Below, one piece after another: positions 1-8,529 of a stretch of 64,000 bases of DNA (its first letter is position 1; the number at the start of each line of letters is the position of its first letter). Below the pieces are notes generated by a model. It made no database searches. It was not told the DNA's origin and was given only the letters and a program-made list of their open reading frames with translations. Both the position numbers and the translations under genes were made by a program. Source of the DNA: Candidatus Woesearchaeota archaeon (GTDB lineage: Archaea > Nanobdellota > Nanobdellia > Woesearchaeales > JAAOYA01); assembly GCA_018221105.1 (NCBI GenBank), contig JAAOYA010000009.1, positions 1-64,000 of the forward strand. Reading direction: 5' to 3'.

Positions 1-123
1 TCAAACAACTACAACATAGTAAGTGTTGTTGTAACCCCAAAAGTAGTCATTCAATTAGATACTCCAAAAGAAATAGCTTGTGACAGCAGAACAAAAACAA
101 TTTTAGAAAGCGCTTTTGTGTAA
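1..123 (+). CDS. 3' end of an unidentified gene
   Basis: Frame 1 is open from the first base to a TAA at 121-123 and gives a 40-residue C-terminus that begins SNNYNIVSVVV and ends with TKTILESAFV. The start lies outside the window. The fragment is too short to place in a family. It lies about 40 nt before the CCA-adding enzyme, so the two may be cotranscribed, but a T/A-rich box at about 131-143 could also serve as a separate promoter for cca. Confidence 0.5.
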   Translation, partial: SNNYNIVSVVVTPKVVIQLDTPKEIACDSRTKTILESAFV

Positions 124-163
124 TTTAGTAACTTTTTTAATAAAAACAAGCTTTACTTCTAAA

Positions 164-1369
164 ATGCTTGAACAAACACTAAAAAACATACTACCTGAAA
201 AAAAAATCAACAAACAAGTAAAAAAAGTAGTTAACACTATAAAAAAAAGCTTGAAAAAAAATGGTGTGCACGCTCAAGTCTTTGTAGGCGGTAGCATAGC
301 AAAAAAAACAAATTTAGCAGATGATTATGATTGCGATCTTTTTGTTCGCTTTAACAAAAAAAAATATTTTGATAAAAACATTTCTGATATTTTAGAAAAA
401 ATAATAAGTTTTGAAGTAGAGAGAGTTCACGGCTCACGTGATTATTTTCAAACAATAATTGAAGGCGTAAAATACGAAATAGTTCCAGTGCTAAAAATAA
501 CAAAAGCAATTCAAGCGCAAAACATCACAGACGTCAGTCCATTACACGTTAAATGGGTAAAAAAATATCGCAAAAGCGATCAAATAAGACTATTAAAAGC
601 TTTTTGTAAAGCGCAAGACTGTTATGGTGCGGAAAGCTACAAAAAAGGTTTTTCAGGACACGTTTTAGATATTCTAACAATTTATTATGGCAGTTTTGAA
701 AAAGTCTTACGCGCAGCAATTGATTGGAAAGAAAAAACATTAATCGACGTAAAAAATTATCATATGGGAAAAATTAAGATCAACAAAGAAAAAATCAGCT
801 CTTTAATAGTCATTGATCCAATACAGCCAGAGCGCAACGCAGCAGCAGCACTATCGAGAGAAAAATTTGGATTATTTCAAAAAGCTGCCAGTGATTATCT
901 TGCAAACCCTTCAAAAAAGTTTTTTGAAAAAAAGAAACGAACAGTAGCGCAAATAAAAAAAGCAAACACTAAAACCAATCTGTTAATCTTTGAAGCAACA
1001 CCCCTAAATGGTAAAAATGATGTTGTAGGAGCAAAAATACTGAAAGTTTACGAGCATTTGAGAAAACAATTCATAATGCATGATTTCGTGCCATTAAATG
1101 ACGGGTGGTATTGGAACGCAAAAGCAATAATATACTTTGCTTTTGAGAAAAAACCATTAACAAAAACAACAATTCGCATAGGCCCGCCAATACACAATAA
1201 AAAAAACGCTGAGAACTTTCAAAAAATTTACGAAAATATCATTGTAAAAAACAAAAGATTATACGCAAAAGTATTGCGCGAGCATGTAAAACCGCAAACT
1301 CTAGCAAGCAAACTTTTAAAAACAAGCTACATTAAAAGTAGAGTAAACTCAATAAAAACCATGAGGTAA
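164..1369 (+). CDS. cca: CCA-adding enzyme (class I tRNA nucleotidyltransferase)
   Basis: This enzyme adds or repairs the CCA end of tRNAs using CTP and ATP. The nucleotidyltransferase signature is clear near the N-terminus: VFVGGSIAKKTNL followed by DYDCDLFVRF, giving the G-S and D-x-D catalytic carboxylates of class I archaeal enzymes. At 401 residues it is slightly shorter than the usual archaeal 430-450. The ORF track begins at a TTG (116) that overlaps the previous gene. I chose the ATG at 164 because the protein then begins MLEQTLKNILPEKK and a T-rich TATA-like box lies about 25-30 nt upstream. Neighbours are a fragment upstream and a tiny leader ORF plus a nucleotidyltransferase downstream. 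Confidence 0.93.
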   Translation: MLEQTLKNILPEKKINKQVKKVVNTIKKSLKKNGVHAQVFVGGSIAKKTNLADDYDCDLFVRFNKKKYFDKNISDILEKIISFEVERVHGSRDYFQTIIEGVKYEIVPVLKITKAIQAQNITDVSPLHVKWVKKYRKSDQIRLLKAFCKAQDCYGAESYKKGFSGHVLDILTIYYGSFEKVLRAAIDWKEKTLIDVKNYHMGKIKINKEKISSLIVIDPIQPERNAAAALSREKFGLFQKAASDYLANPSKKFFEKKKRTVAQIKKANTKTNLLIFEATPLNGKNDVVGAKILKVYEHLRKQFIMHDFVPLNDGWYWNAKAIIYFAFEKKPLTKTTIRIGPPIHNKKNAENFQKIYENIIVKNKRLYAKVLREHVKPQTLASKLLKTSYIKSRVNSIKTMR

Positions 1370-1373
1370 TACT

Positions 1374-1430
1374 ATGAAAGTATACTCATTAACATTCGTG
1401 ACTTTCAAAAACCAGGAGGTGAGTTTATGA
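1374..1430 (+). CDS. 18-residue leader/small ORF between cca and the nucleotidyltransferase
   Basis: ATG at 1374 opens a frame encoding MKVYSLTFVTFKNQEVSL and ending in TGA at 1428-1430. It has its own Shine-Dalgarno-like GAGGTAAT at 1363-1370, overlapping the cca stop, and its stop overlaps the next ATG in the ATGA arrangement used by several real gene pairs here. It also contains the GGAGGTGA of the next gene. It may be a translationally coupled leader peptide or a chance ORF. No homology can be claimed for 18 residues. Confidence 0.35.
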   Translation: MKVYSLTFVTFKNQEVSL

Positions 1431-2173
1431 AAGCAATTATACTAGCCGCAGGCTATGCAACAAGACTATACCCTTTAACAATCGACACGCCAAAACCATT
1501 ACTTGAAGTGGCAAAAAAAGCAATCATTGAATACATAATAGAACACTTAGAATTAATCGATGAACTAACAGACATTTATGTTGTCACAAACAACAAATTC
1601 TATGAAACCTTCAAAAGCTGGAATGACAAAGTAGTCTATGGCAAGACAATACACGTCATCAACGACGGCACAAACACCAACGAAGATCGTTTAGGAGCAG
1701 TAGGAGACATGCACTACGTCATAGAACAAGAAAAAATTGATGATGACACATTCATAATAGGCGGTGACAACCTATTCGAGTTCAACCTTAAAAAAATGGC
1801 AGAGTTTTCAAAACAAAAAAACGCTTCAGTAATAGCAGCCTATGACATGTTAGACTTAGAAGAAGTGCGCAACAAATTTGGAGTGGTAGTAGTTGATGAT
1901 GACAATAAAATAATAGACTTTCAAGAAAAACCAGCAGAGCCAAAAAGTACTCTAGCAGCAACAGCATGCTATTTACTATCAAAAGAAGACCTAGAAGAAC
2001 TAGAAAAGTGCATTGCAGAAAATCGCAAGCCAGACAACTTAGGAGACTTCATCAAATACTTATCACAAAAAAAACCAGTCTATTGCATGACATTTAAAGA
2101 AGGATGGTTCGATATAGGAAGCCACGAACACTACAAAGAAGCACAAACACACTTTGAAAACAAAAAACAATGA
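1427..2173 (+). CDS. Sugar-phosphate nucleotidyltransferase (glucose-1-phosphate thymidylyltransferase-like)
   Basis: The N-terminus MKAIILAAGYATRLYPLT..KPLLEV matches the G-x-x-T-R-L..K-P signature of NDP-sugar pyrophosphorylases, which make NDP-sugars from NTP and sugar 1-phosphate. A GGDN motif in the middle fits the metal-binding Asp, and FQEKP and WFDIGSHEHY match the C-terminal part of the fold. The length (248 aa) fits the short single-domain type without a left-handed beta-helix. A strong GGAGGTGA at 1415-1422 places the ATG at 1427. The next gene overlaps by ATGA. Likely role: activated sugars for glycans of the heavily N-glycosylated surface proteins seen here (inference). Sugar and base specificity are not determinable. 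Confidence 0.85.
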   Translation: MKAIILAAGYATRLYPLTIDTPKPLLEVAKKAIIEYIIEHLELIDELTDIYVVTNNKFYETFKSWNDKVVYGKTIHVINDGTNTNEDRLGAVGDMHYVIEQEKIDDDTFIIGGDNLFEFNLKKMAEFSKQKNASVIAAYDMLDLEEVRNKFGVVVVDDDNKIIDFQEKPAEPKSTLAATACYLLSKEDLEELEKCIAENRKPDNLGDFIKYLSQKKPVYCMTFKEGWFDIGSHEHYKEAQTHFENKKQ

Positions 2174-2655
2174 ACAACACATTAATAATAATACTATTAA
2201 CGCTAGCACCGTTTCTAGAGTTAAGAGCTTCAATACCTTACGGAATAATAGTGGGGTTGAGTTGGCCTTTAGTGTTTGTTCTGGCAACAACAGTGAATAT
2301 AATATTAGGTTTTATTCTATACTTTTTCTTTGACAAAATAGTGCGAGTTGCAACCTCAATAGCTCCAATAAAAAGATTGTACGAGCAAAAAGTACTGAGC
2401 ACACAACAAAAACTACAACCCTATATTCACAAGTACGGAACATGGGGCTTAGCAATATTTATTGGCATACCGCTACCTGGAAGCGGGGTATACAGTGGTT
2501 CAATAGCAGCATATGCACTTGGAATGAAAAAAACTGATTTTTACAAAGCAATGATAATAGGAGTTTTGATTGCTGCTATACTTGTTACAATAATAATGCT
2601 CAGTGGCAGTACTGCATTTAATTGGTACTTAAAAACAGAAGTTTATTCCCGCTAA
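2170..2655 (+). CDS. Small multidrug-export-like membrane protein (COG2426 family)
   Basis: The protein has 161 residues and about four hydrophobic segments. The family features visible are an N-terminal LLTLAPFLELRASIPYGI segment and a central IGIPLPGSGVYSGSIAAYALG motif, both characteristic of COG2426/Sm_multidrug_ex proteins. The family name reflects weak evidence for drug export, and the real substrate is unknown. The start overlaps the stop of the nucleotidyltransferase (ATGA), which indicates translational coupling. Confidence 0.75.
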   Translation: MNNTLIIILLTLAPFLELRASIPYGIIVGLSWPLVFVLATTVNIILGFILYFFFDKIVRVATSIAPIKRLYEQKVLSTQQKLQPYIHKYGTWGLAIFIGIPLPGSGVYSGSIAAYALGMKKTDFYKAMIIGVLIAAILVTIIMLSGSTAFNWYLKTEVYSR

Positions 2656-2668
2656 CTTTATAAATAGA
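2654..2668 (+). promoter_or_regulatory. TATA box for the MoxR-type ATPase gene (leaderless)
   Basis: AACTTTATAAATAG overlaps the previous stop and lies about 28 nt before the ATG at 2689. This is the usual archaeal TATA-to-start distance for a leaderless mRNA. It supports ATG 2689 over the GTG at 2680 used by the ORF track. Confidence 0.65.
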
Positions 2669-2688
2669 CCCGTCTTCTCGTGGGCTCT

Positions 2689-3690
2689 ATGCAAATCAAC
2701 AAAGAATTATTGGAAAATCAATTAACAGACATTATAGGACAACAGAACACCAAAGAACAACTAAAAAGTGCATTACTTACAAATCGCAACGTTGTAATAG
2801 TTGGAGCCCCAGGAATTGGCAAGACAACACTAGCAAAAAACATAGCAAGAATACTGCCAGATTTAGACGTAGCAGATTGCGCTTATCACTGCCTACCAAC
2901 AAAACCAGTGTGCCCACAATGCAAATCAAACAACACTAAAACAAAAAAAATCAGTGGAAGCGAGCGCTTTGTAAGAGTACAAGGAAGCCCTGATTTGACA
3001 AGCGAAGACCTATTAGGAGATATTGACCCGCAACTAGCACTAAAGCACGGAGCGCAAAGCATTCAAGCATTCACGCCAGGAAAAATCTTCAAAGCAAACA
3101 ATGGAATACTATTTTTTGACGAGTTAAACCGTTGCCCAGAAAAACTACAAAACGCATTATTGCAAGTGCTAGAAGAAAGAATAGTAACAATAGGAGGTTA
3201 CGATTTAGACTTTGAAGCAGACTTTTTGTTCATAGCAACAATGAACCCAGAAGACTCATCAACAGAACGCTTAAGCACAGTATTGATGGATCGTTTTGAC
3301 GTAATAGAAATGGCATACCCTCAAACAATAGAAGAAGAAATACAAATAGTGCAAGAAAAAGGCAAAAAACTAGCAGATTATCCAAGCGACTTATTAGAAG
3401 TTGCAATACAATTCGTACAATTACTACGCCAAAGCGACGCCCTAGAACACAAGCCAGGAGTGCGCGCTAGTCTTGGAATGTACGAGCGACCACAAGCAAA
3501 CGCGATAATAGCAGGGCGCAAACAAGTAAATTTTGAAGACATACAAAAAAGCGTTGTATCAGTAATAGCACATCGCATAAAACTAAAACCATCAATAAAA
3601 TACCAGCAAACACCACAACAATACTTAACAGAACAATTCAACAAATTCTGTGAAAACCTAGAGTTAGACCAAAAAGGTGGTGCTGGGTAG
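2689..3690 (+). CDS. MoxR/Mg-chelatase I-like AAA+ ATPase with a zinc-finger insert
   Basis: Walker A GAPGIGKTT lies about 40 residues in, Walker B is GILFFDELNR, and sensor 1 is FIATMNPED. These place it in the MoxR/ChlI clade of AAA+ ATPases, which usually act with a vWA partner as metal-insertion or complex-maturation chaperones. Between Walker A and B there is a C-x3-C ... C-x2-C cluster (CAYHC, CPQC) suggesting a bound zinc. The next gene encodes the expected vWA protein and overlaps by 14 nt. The client is unknown. Start ATG 2689 is set by the TATA spacing. Confidence 0.88.
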   Translation: MQINKELLENQLTDIIGQQNTKEQLKSALLTNRNVVIVGAPGIGKTTLAKNIARILPDLDVADCAYHCLPTKPVCPQCKSNNTKTKKISGSERFVRVQGSPDLTSEDLLGDIDPQLALKHGAQSIQAFTPGKIFKANNGILFFDELNRCPEKLQNALLQVLEERIVTIGGYDLDFEADFLFIATMNPEDSSTERLSTVLMDRFDVIEMAYPQTIEEEIQIVQEKGKKLADYPSDLLEVAIQFVQLLRQSDALEHKPGVRASLGMYERPQANAIIAGRKQVNFEDIQKSVVSVIAHRIKLKPSIKYQQTPQQYLTEQFNKFCENLELDQKGGAG

Positions 3691-4870
3691 CGAGAGAGAA
3701 GACAAAAAAAGCTATGATTCACTAGAGCCAATAAAAGAAGTTGATGGAAGCCTCGCAAGCCAAAAGCAAGAAGACAAGTTAATGAAAACAGTCCTGCAAA
3801 GCGACAAAGACCAAGTAGATCAAGGAAAAGTAATAATAGAAGCCATCAACAAAGGCATCAACGCATTCAACCCAGACATAATGTTTGAAAACATGGCCAA
3901 CAATTTTTCAATGGCAAAAAAACTTTATGGCAAAACACTAATACGATTCCTAGCAGGCTATGATGATAGTTACGTAGAAAAAAATATCCGCATACCAGAA
4001 TTTAAAAAACAATTATCTGAGAACATCAAACACAACATAGAAAGATTACAAGACAACAAAATACTTGACAAAAAACACTTTCTAACAGACAATTCATACG
4101 AGCTAGCAGCAATAAACATATTACACGAAGAAGTAGACAAAGTAAGCGCCATAGGCAGTGGCGAGAAAACAAGCACTAAAAAAAGCCATTATGGACAAAA
4201 AACCGAGAGTCGTGATTATCGCAAAGGAGACCGATACAAAGACTTAGACATAAAAAAATCAATAAAAAAATCAATACGAAGAGGTCATAGCACAATACAA
4301 TTAGAAGACCTTAAAACATATGATCGTCAAAGCAGAGCAAAAAAATACATCATATACGCGCTAGACACTTCAGGCAGCATGAAAGGAGAAAAAATAGGCG
4401 TTTGCAAACGTGCAGGAATAGCACTAGCGTACAAAGCAATACAAGAAAAAGATCGTGTAGGACTGATAGTGTTTGGCGACAAAATAGAAAAAATAGTGCG
4501 TCCAACAAACAATTTTAGTGAAATAGTAAACAACATCATAGACTTAAAAGCCTCAAAAGAAACAGATATTTCTGCAGTAATAAAAAAAAGCATAGAATTA
4601 TATCCTAACGATGTTACAGGAGTAAAACATTTGATATTGCTATCTGATGCAATGCCAACAATAGGAAAAAAACCAGAAAAAAACACCTTAGACGCTGCAG
4701 GAATTGCAAAAGAAGCCAACATAACAATAAGCATCATTGGAATAAAACTAGACAAAGAAGGCGAAGAACTAGCAAAAAAAATCGTTGAAATCAGTGACGG
4801 AAAATTCTATTCAGTAAAAGAACTAGCAAACACAACAGCAATACTGCTAGAAGATTATTATTCAAGCTAA
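3677..4870 (+). CDS. vWA-domain partner of the MoxR-type ATPase
   Basis: The C-terminal half carries a von Willebrand A domain with an intact MIDAS: YALDTSGSMKG (D-x-S-x-S), a following Thr in KETDIS, and Asp in LLSDAMPT. The N-terminal about 200 residues are charged and largely helical. This arrangement matches CoxE/ChlD-like proteins that work with a MoxR ATPase. It begins at GTG (3677 or the adjacent 3680), overlapping the ATPase gene by 14 nt, so the pair is probably coupled. The function is known only at the level of an ATPase/vWA chaperone pair. Confidence 0.82.
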   Translation: MVLGSEREDKKSYDSLEPIKEVDGSLASQKQEDKLMKTVLQSDKDQVDQGKVIIEAINKGINAFNPDIMFENMANNFSMAKKLYGKTLIRFLAGYDDSYVEKNIRIPEFKKQLSENIKHNIERLQDNKILDKKHFLTDNSYELAAINILHEEVDKVSAIGSGEKTSTKKSHYGQKTESRDYRKGDRYKDLDIKKSIKKSIRRGHSTIQLEDLKTYDRQSRAKKYIIYALDTSGSMKGEKIGVCKRAGIALAYKAIQEKDRVGLIVFGDKIEKIVRPTNNFSEIVNNIIDLKASKETDISAVIKKSIELYPNDVTGVKHLILLSDAMPTIGKKPEKNTLDAAGIAKEANITISIIGIKLDKEGEELAKKIVEISDGKFYSVKELANTTAILLEDYYSS

Positions 4871-4909
4871 ACAAAAAACTATATAAACAACCAACATTCT
4901 TTTTTTTCA

Positions 4910-5155
4910 ATGTCATTTATCACAACACTTGATTTAATAGCACAAATAGGAATAGCACTATTTGGGGTGACAGCATTAGTGCTGGTCGCTAGAAAAAACA
5001 AGTGGGGCTTTGTTCTAGGACTAATATCACAACCATTCTTTTTTATCACAGTAATCATCAACAAACAGTGGGGCATCTTCACACTAGCATTCATTTACAC
5101 ATTCACGTGGGCTTACGGCATCTACGAATGGTTCTACAAAGACGCAAAAAAGTAA
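4910..5155 (+). CDS. PnuC/SemiSWEET-like small membrane protein
   Basis: The protein has 81 residues and three hydrophobic helices. The stretch LGLISQPFFF...NKQWGIFTLAFIYTF..YGIYEW resembles the three-helix half-unit of PnuC and related vitamin/sugar facilitators, with the Q-W-G and Y-x-W positions in the usual order. Such half-size proteins probably work as oligomers. The substrate is unknown; nicotinamide riboside-type cargo is a guess from PnuC. ACTATATAAAC at 4877-4887 is about 28 nt before the ATG and suggests a leaderless mRNA. Confidence 0.6.
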   Translation: MSFITTLDLIAQIGIALFGVTALVLVARKNKWGFVLGLISQPFFFITVIINKQWGIFTLAFIYTFTWAYGIYEWFYKDAKK

Positions 5156-5205
5156 AGTTTTAAATACGATACTTGTCAAAAAATACAGTATAAGCCTTTA
5201 AAACT

Positions 5206-8200
5206 ATGATTTTGAAAAAAAAAGAGTTGACAATATTATCCTTGCTAGCATTCTTGGTAATTCTAACAACAACAAGTTTAGCATGCACCACTCCAGTAGA
5301 TGACTTGTATATCAATAATGACACAGTACTGTGCAACGGAACATACAGTATTGCTGACACAGGGAATGGTTTAATTATCATAAATGCTTCAGATATTGTC
5401 ATAGAATGCAATAATACAATAATTAATGGAACATCTAATGGTATTGGTTTTAACATTACTGGCTTGGATAACGTGACTTTGAAAAATTGTGATATTCGTA
5501 ATTACGCCTCGCAATTATATATTGTGAGTGCTAAAAATACTATAATTGACAATACTTCTTTTATCAATGATCAATCTACTGCTATTAAGTTAATTTCATC
5601 AAATGATACTAGCATAATAAACAGCGATTTTTCCGGGTCTTCAAACGCACAAGTAATTAATGATACTGGTACAATAGCATTTAATGGATTATTTGAAAAC
5701 AATACTGTAAAAAACTATAATACAACCGTAATTGATTTTTCAGAAGCCTACAATTGGATTTTTAGAAATAATAATATTTATAACACTGCATATTTGACAG
5801 CAGGTTACACTGCAATAGTACAAGACAATATATTTAATAATTCTGCAAGTTATTTTTTATCAAAGGTACAAGATGATACACAAGTTTATAACAACACCTT
5901 TATGAATGCTCCATCCGCTATACATTTATTATTAGCAACAGCAGAATTTGCAAATAACACATTTACAAATATACAAACTGCTTTTGACAGGCCAGACAAC
6001 GCTGCCATAAAATTTTTGGGCGGCAACACTTTTACAAATGTTAGTGCCATAATGAATTGGACTTTAGACACAACAATTTTTATAAGAAATAGTCAACAAT
6101 TACCACAAGGTAATTATTTCTTAAATGATTCTGGTAATGACGGAGCAATAATAATCGACGCAGATAATATAGAGTTAGATTGCAATGGTGTTGTGCTCAA
6201 CGGTATGACTGTTGGTAAAGGTGTTGTTGATACTTCTAATTCCAATGTTACTATTAAGAATTGTGAAATCAGAGATTATAATGATGGGTTTAGTTTAACA
6301 GATGTTATCGATTTTGCCAGCGTCTCTAACGATTTCTCCAACTTACCAGGTGATGGCGTTGGGTGTTACAACAACTGCACACTTTTAAACATAACAGATA
6401 ACAGTTTTTACGCTGTGGGCTGGCCAATAGACCTTGACGGAACAGACTACTTTGACCAAATAACAATAGATAATGTAACCACTGAACTTGATGAAAGCTA
6501 CGGTATATATATTGATAACAACTTATTTAATTCAAACATAAGAAACGTCAAGATAAATAACAGCAACGGTGGATGGGGCGGAATATATATCGGTAGCGGT
6601 TATAATAATAACCTGACAAGTATCATAATTGAAAACAGCGATTCAGCAGCTCTAGAATTATACAGTTCATATAACACAGTAGTAGATAGTATAACAATAA
6701 CTTCAAACGCGAGAGAAGGCTTTGTTCTTTTAAGTTCTTACAACAACGTTTTTAAAAACACATTGATAACAAGTTGTGGGCGGGACGCGATAAAAATAAG
6801 CAACGCTGCGTCAGATAACAACACCTTTGAAAACATAACGATAACAAACACGAACGACGTATATTATGATTTGAACGTAGCCACAGCAGCTATTGATGGA
6901 ACAAAACTAATAGATACACACATCTCAAACTATACATTTGCTGGGGCTGGTGGAACACTAACAATAAAAGAATCAGGACTTGGCGAATTAAAGTATTTAC
7001 AAGTAGTTAATGGTAATGGGTATCACTTAAACGATGGAGACGCAAACGCGATTGTTAACATTGCTTCAAACCTTATAAGTGTCAGAAGCGACTTATCATC
7101 AGAGTTTAATAAAAGTGCAGAGCTTATTTTTTACTACACTGACAGTTTAGGATTTTCAAATAAAATACCTTATCGTAATGGGGTAATGTGTCCTGTAACT
7201 ATTTGTACAGAACTACAAGACGCTGACGTCTATATGTTTAATGTTACGCAGTTTTCAAATTATAGTGTAGGAGGGACAATACCTCTTGCTAATGACACAC
7301 TATTAAATCTTAGCACTACAGTACAAACTGATGGCTCAATAACAATATCTTGGAGTAATCAAAGCGGCGTAAAATATAATGTTTACAGAAATATTAGTGC
7401 TTTATCAGCTCCAGTTAGTAGTTTGCAAAGAATTGCTGCTAACATAACAACACTAAGCTATGTTGACACTAGTGTTAGTGCCAGCACAACATACTTTTAT
7501 GTCATAACAGTAAGTGATGCTAGCGGGGAAAACCAAAGCTCAATAACAAGCAATGTTAACGTTACAACACCTGCAACTTGTAGCAATGCGTATGGCGCGT
7601 GGGGTTCTTGGGGTGCTTGTTCAAGTTCACAACAATCAAGAACTCGCACAAGAACATGTTATGTAACCGTGGGCAACACTGATACTGATACTGGAACACA
7701 AAGTTGCACTTCAGGCGGTGGCGGAGGCGGTGGAGGTTCAAGTACAGCAACCGATGGCATAAGCCAATCAATTAGTTTATCAGAGATGAAAAATGGCACA
7801 AGCAATGTTAAGTTTTCAAAAGCAACAATTGACGTAGTAGAATTAGAAGTTGCCATATTAGAAAACAGTAACAAAGTAAAGTTTACAGTAACAAAACTAG
7901 CCACTAAACCAAAAATCCTGCCAGAGAAAGCAAAAGCTTACGGTTACTTATCTATTGATCATGAAAACCTTGAAGACAAATACATTAAATTTGCAAAAAT
8001 AAAGTTTAAACTCTCAAAAGAATGGATAGCGCAAAATGCTAGTTCTCCAACAAAAATAAAACTATACCGCTATACTACACAATGGGACGAGTTAGAAACA
8101 CGAATGTACCTACAAGACATTGTTAATTATTACTTTGAAGCAACAAGTCCTGGACTGTCATACTTTGTAATAGGGGTAGAAGGAGAAGAGCCGGAAGTAA

Positions 8201-8496
8201 CAGTTCAAGAGCAGGCAGAAACTCAAGAAGAAGACCTTGGCACAGCAGCACAAGAGGATCAAACAACAGCCGATCAAGAATCACAAGAAGAAAAAGCTGA
8301 AACTCAAAAATTTAACCCATTAAACAAGTTTAACAGGATATTATTTGGATTATTATTAACAATTGTAATAATTGCAACTTTTATGCTGCACCACCATCAC
8401 ATAATACAAGAAAAGAAAACAACAAAACAGCCTGAAAAGAAAAAAAGTACTTCCAAAAAAACAAAAAGAAGAAAATCAAGCACAAAGAAGTCCTAA
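5206..8496 (+). CDS. Surface protein: beta-helix, Fn3, TSP1, PGF-pre-PGF domain, membrane anchor
   Basis: Domain order by eye: signal peptide (1 to about 26); long right-handed beta-helix of NosD type with repeated NNT/ID/I-x-N turns (about 30-660); Fn3-like domain (about 693-788); thrombospondin type 1 module with WGSWGAC and six Cys (about 790-836); polyglycine; PGF-pre-PGF domain (about 853-991, with YRYTTQWDEL and SPGLSYFVIGVEG); acidic linker; one membrane helix (about 1044-1062); His cluster and a Lys-rich cytoplasmic tail. N-x-S/T sequons are dense. It is probably an S-layer-associated or adhesive protein (inference). The ATG at 5206 gives a good signal sequence. It stands alone, with ThiI-like downstream behind its own TATA-like box. 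Confidence 0.85.
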   Translation: MILKKKELTILSLLAFLVILTTTSLACTTPVDDLYINNDTVLCNGTYSIADTGNGLIIINASDIVIECNNTIINGTSNGIGFNITGLDNVTLKNCDIRNYASQLYIVSAKNTIIDNTSFINDQSTAIKLISSNDTSIINSDFSGSSNAQVINDTGTIAFNGLFENNTVKNYNTTVIDFSEAYNWIFRNNNIYNTAYLTAGYTAIVQDNIFNNSASYFLSKVQDDTQVYNNTFMNAPSAIHLLLATAEFANNTFTNIQTAFDRPDNAAIKFLGGNTFTNVSAIMNWTLDTTIFIRNSQQLPQGNYFLNDSGNDGAIIIDADNIELDCNGVVLNGMTVGKGVVDTSNSNVTIKNCEIRDYNDGFSLTDVIDFASVSNDFSNLPGDGVGCYNNCTLLNITDNSFYAVGWPIDLDGTDYFDQITIDNVTTELDESYGIYIDNNLFNSNIRNVKINNSNGGWGGIYIGSGYNNNLTSIIIENSDSAALELYSSYNTVVDSITITSNAREGFVLLSSYNNVFKNTLITSCGRDAIKISNAASDNNTFENITITNTNDVYYDLNVATAAIDGTKLIDTHISNYTFAGAGGTLTIKESGLGELKYLQVVNGNGYHLNDGDANAIVNIASNLISVRSDLSSEFNKSAELIFYYTDSLGFSNKIPYRNGVMCPVTICTELQDADVYMFNVTQFSNYSVGGTIPLANDTLLNLSTTVQTDGSITISWSNQSGVKYNVYRNISALSAPVSSLQRIAANITTLSYVDTSVSASTTYFYVITVSDASGENQSSITSNVNVTTPATCSNAYGAWGSWGACSSSQQSRTRTRTCYVTVGNTDTDTGTQSCTSGGGGGGGGSSTATDGISQSISLSEMKNGTSNVKFSKATIDVVELEVAILENSNKVKFTVTKLATKPKILPEKAKAYGYLSIDHENLEDKYIKFAKIKFKLSKEWIAQNASSPTKIKLYRYTTQWDELETRMYLQDIVNYYFEATSPGLSYFVIGVEGEEPEVTVQEQAETQEEDLGTAAQEDQTTADQESQEEKAETQKFNPLNKFNRILFGLLLTIVIIATFMLHHHHIIQEKKTTKQPEKKKSTSKKTKRRKSSTKKS

Positions 8497-8529
8497 ATTT
8501 TATATAGACATCAATATTTCTAAACTTTT

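Noticed and set aside
1-123. 2'-5' RNA ligase end (common cca neighbour)
   Set aside because: The 40-residue fragment shows none of the H-x-T motifs, so the identity cannot be supported.
549-740. Minus-strand ORF in the track
   Set aside because: Lies wholly inside cca and shows no motif; typical shadow of a low-GC gene.
4327-4755. 142-residue minus ORF
   Set aside because: Lies inside the vWA domain gene; hydrophobic shadow only.
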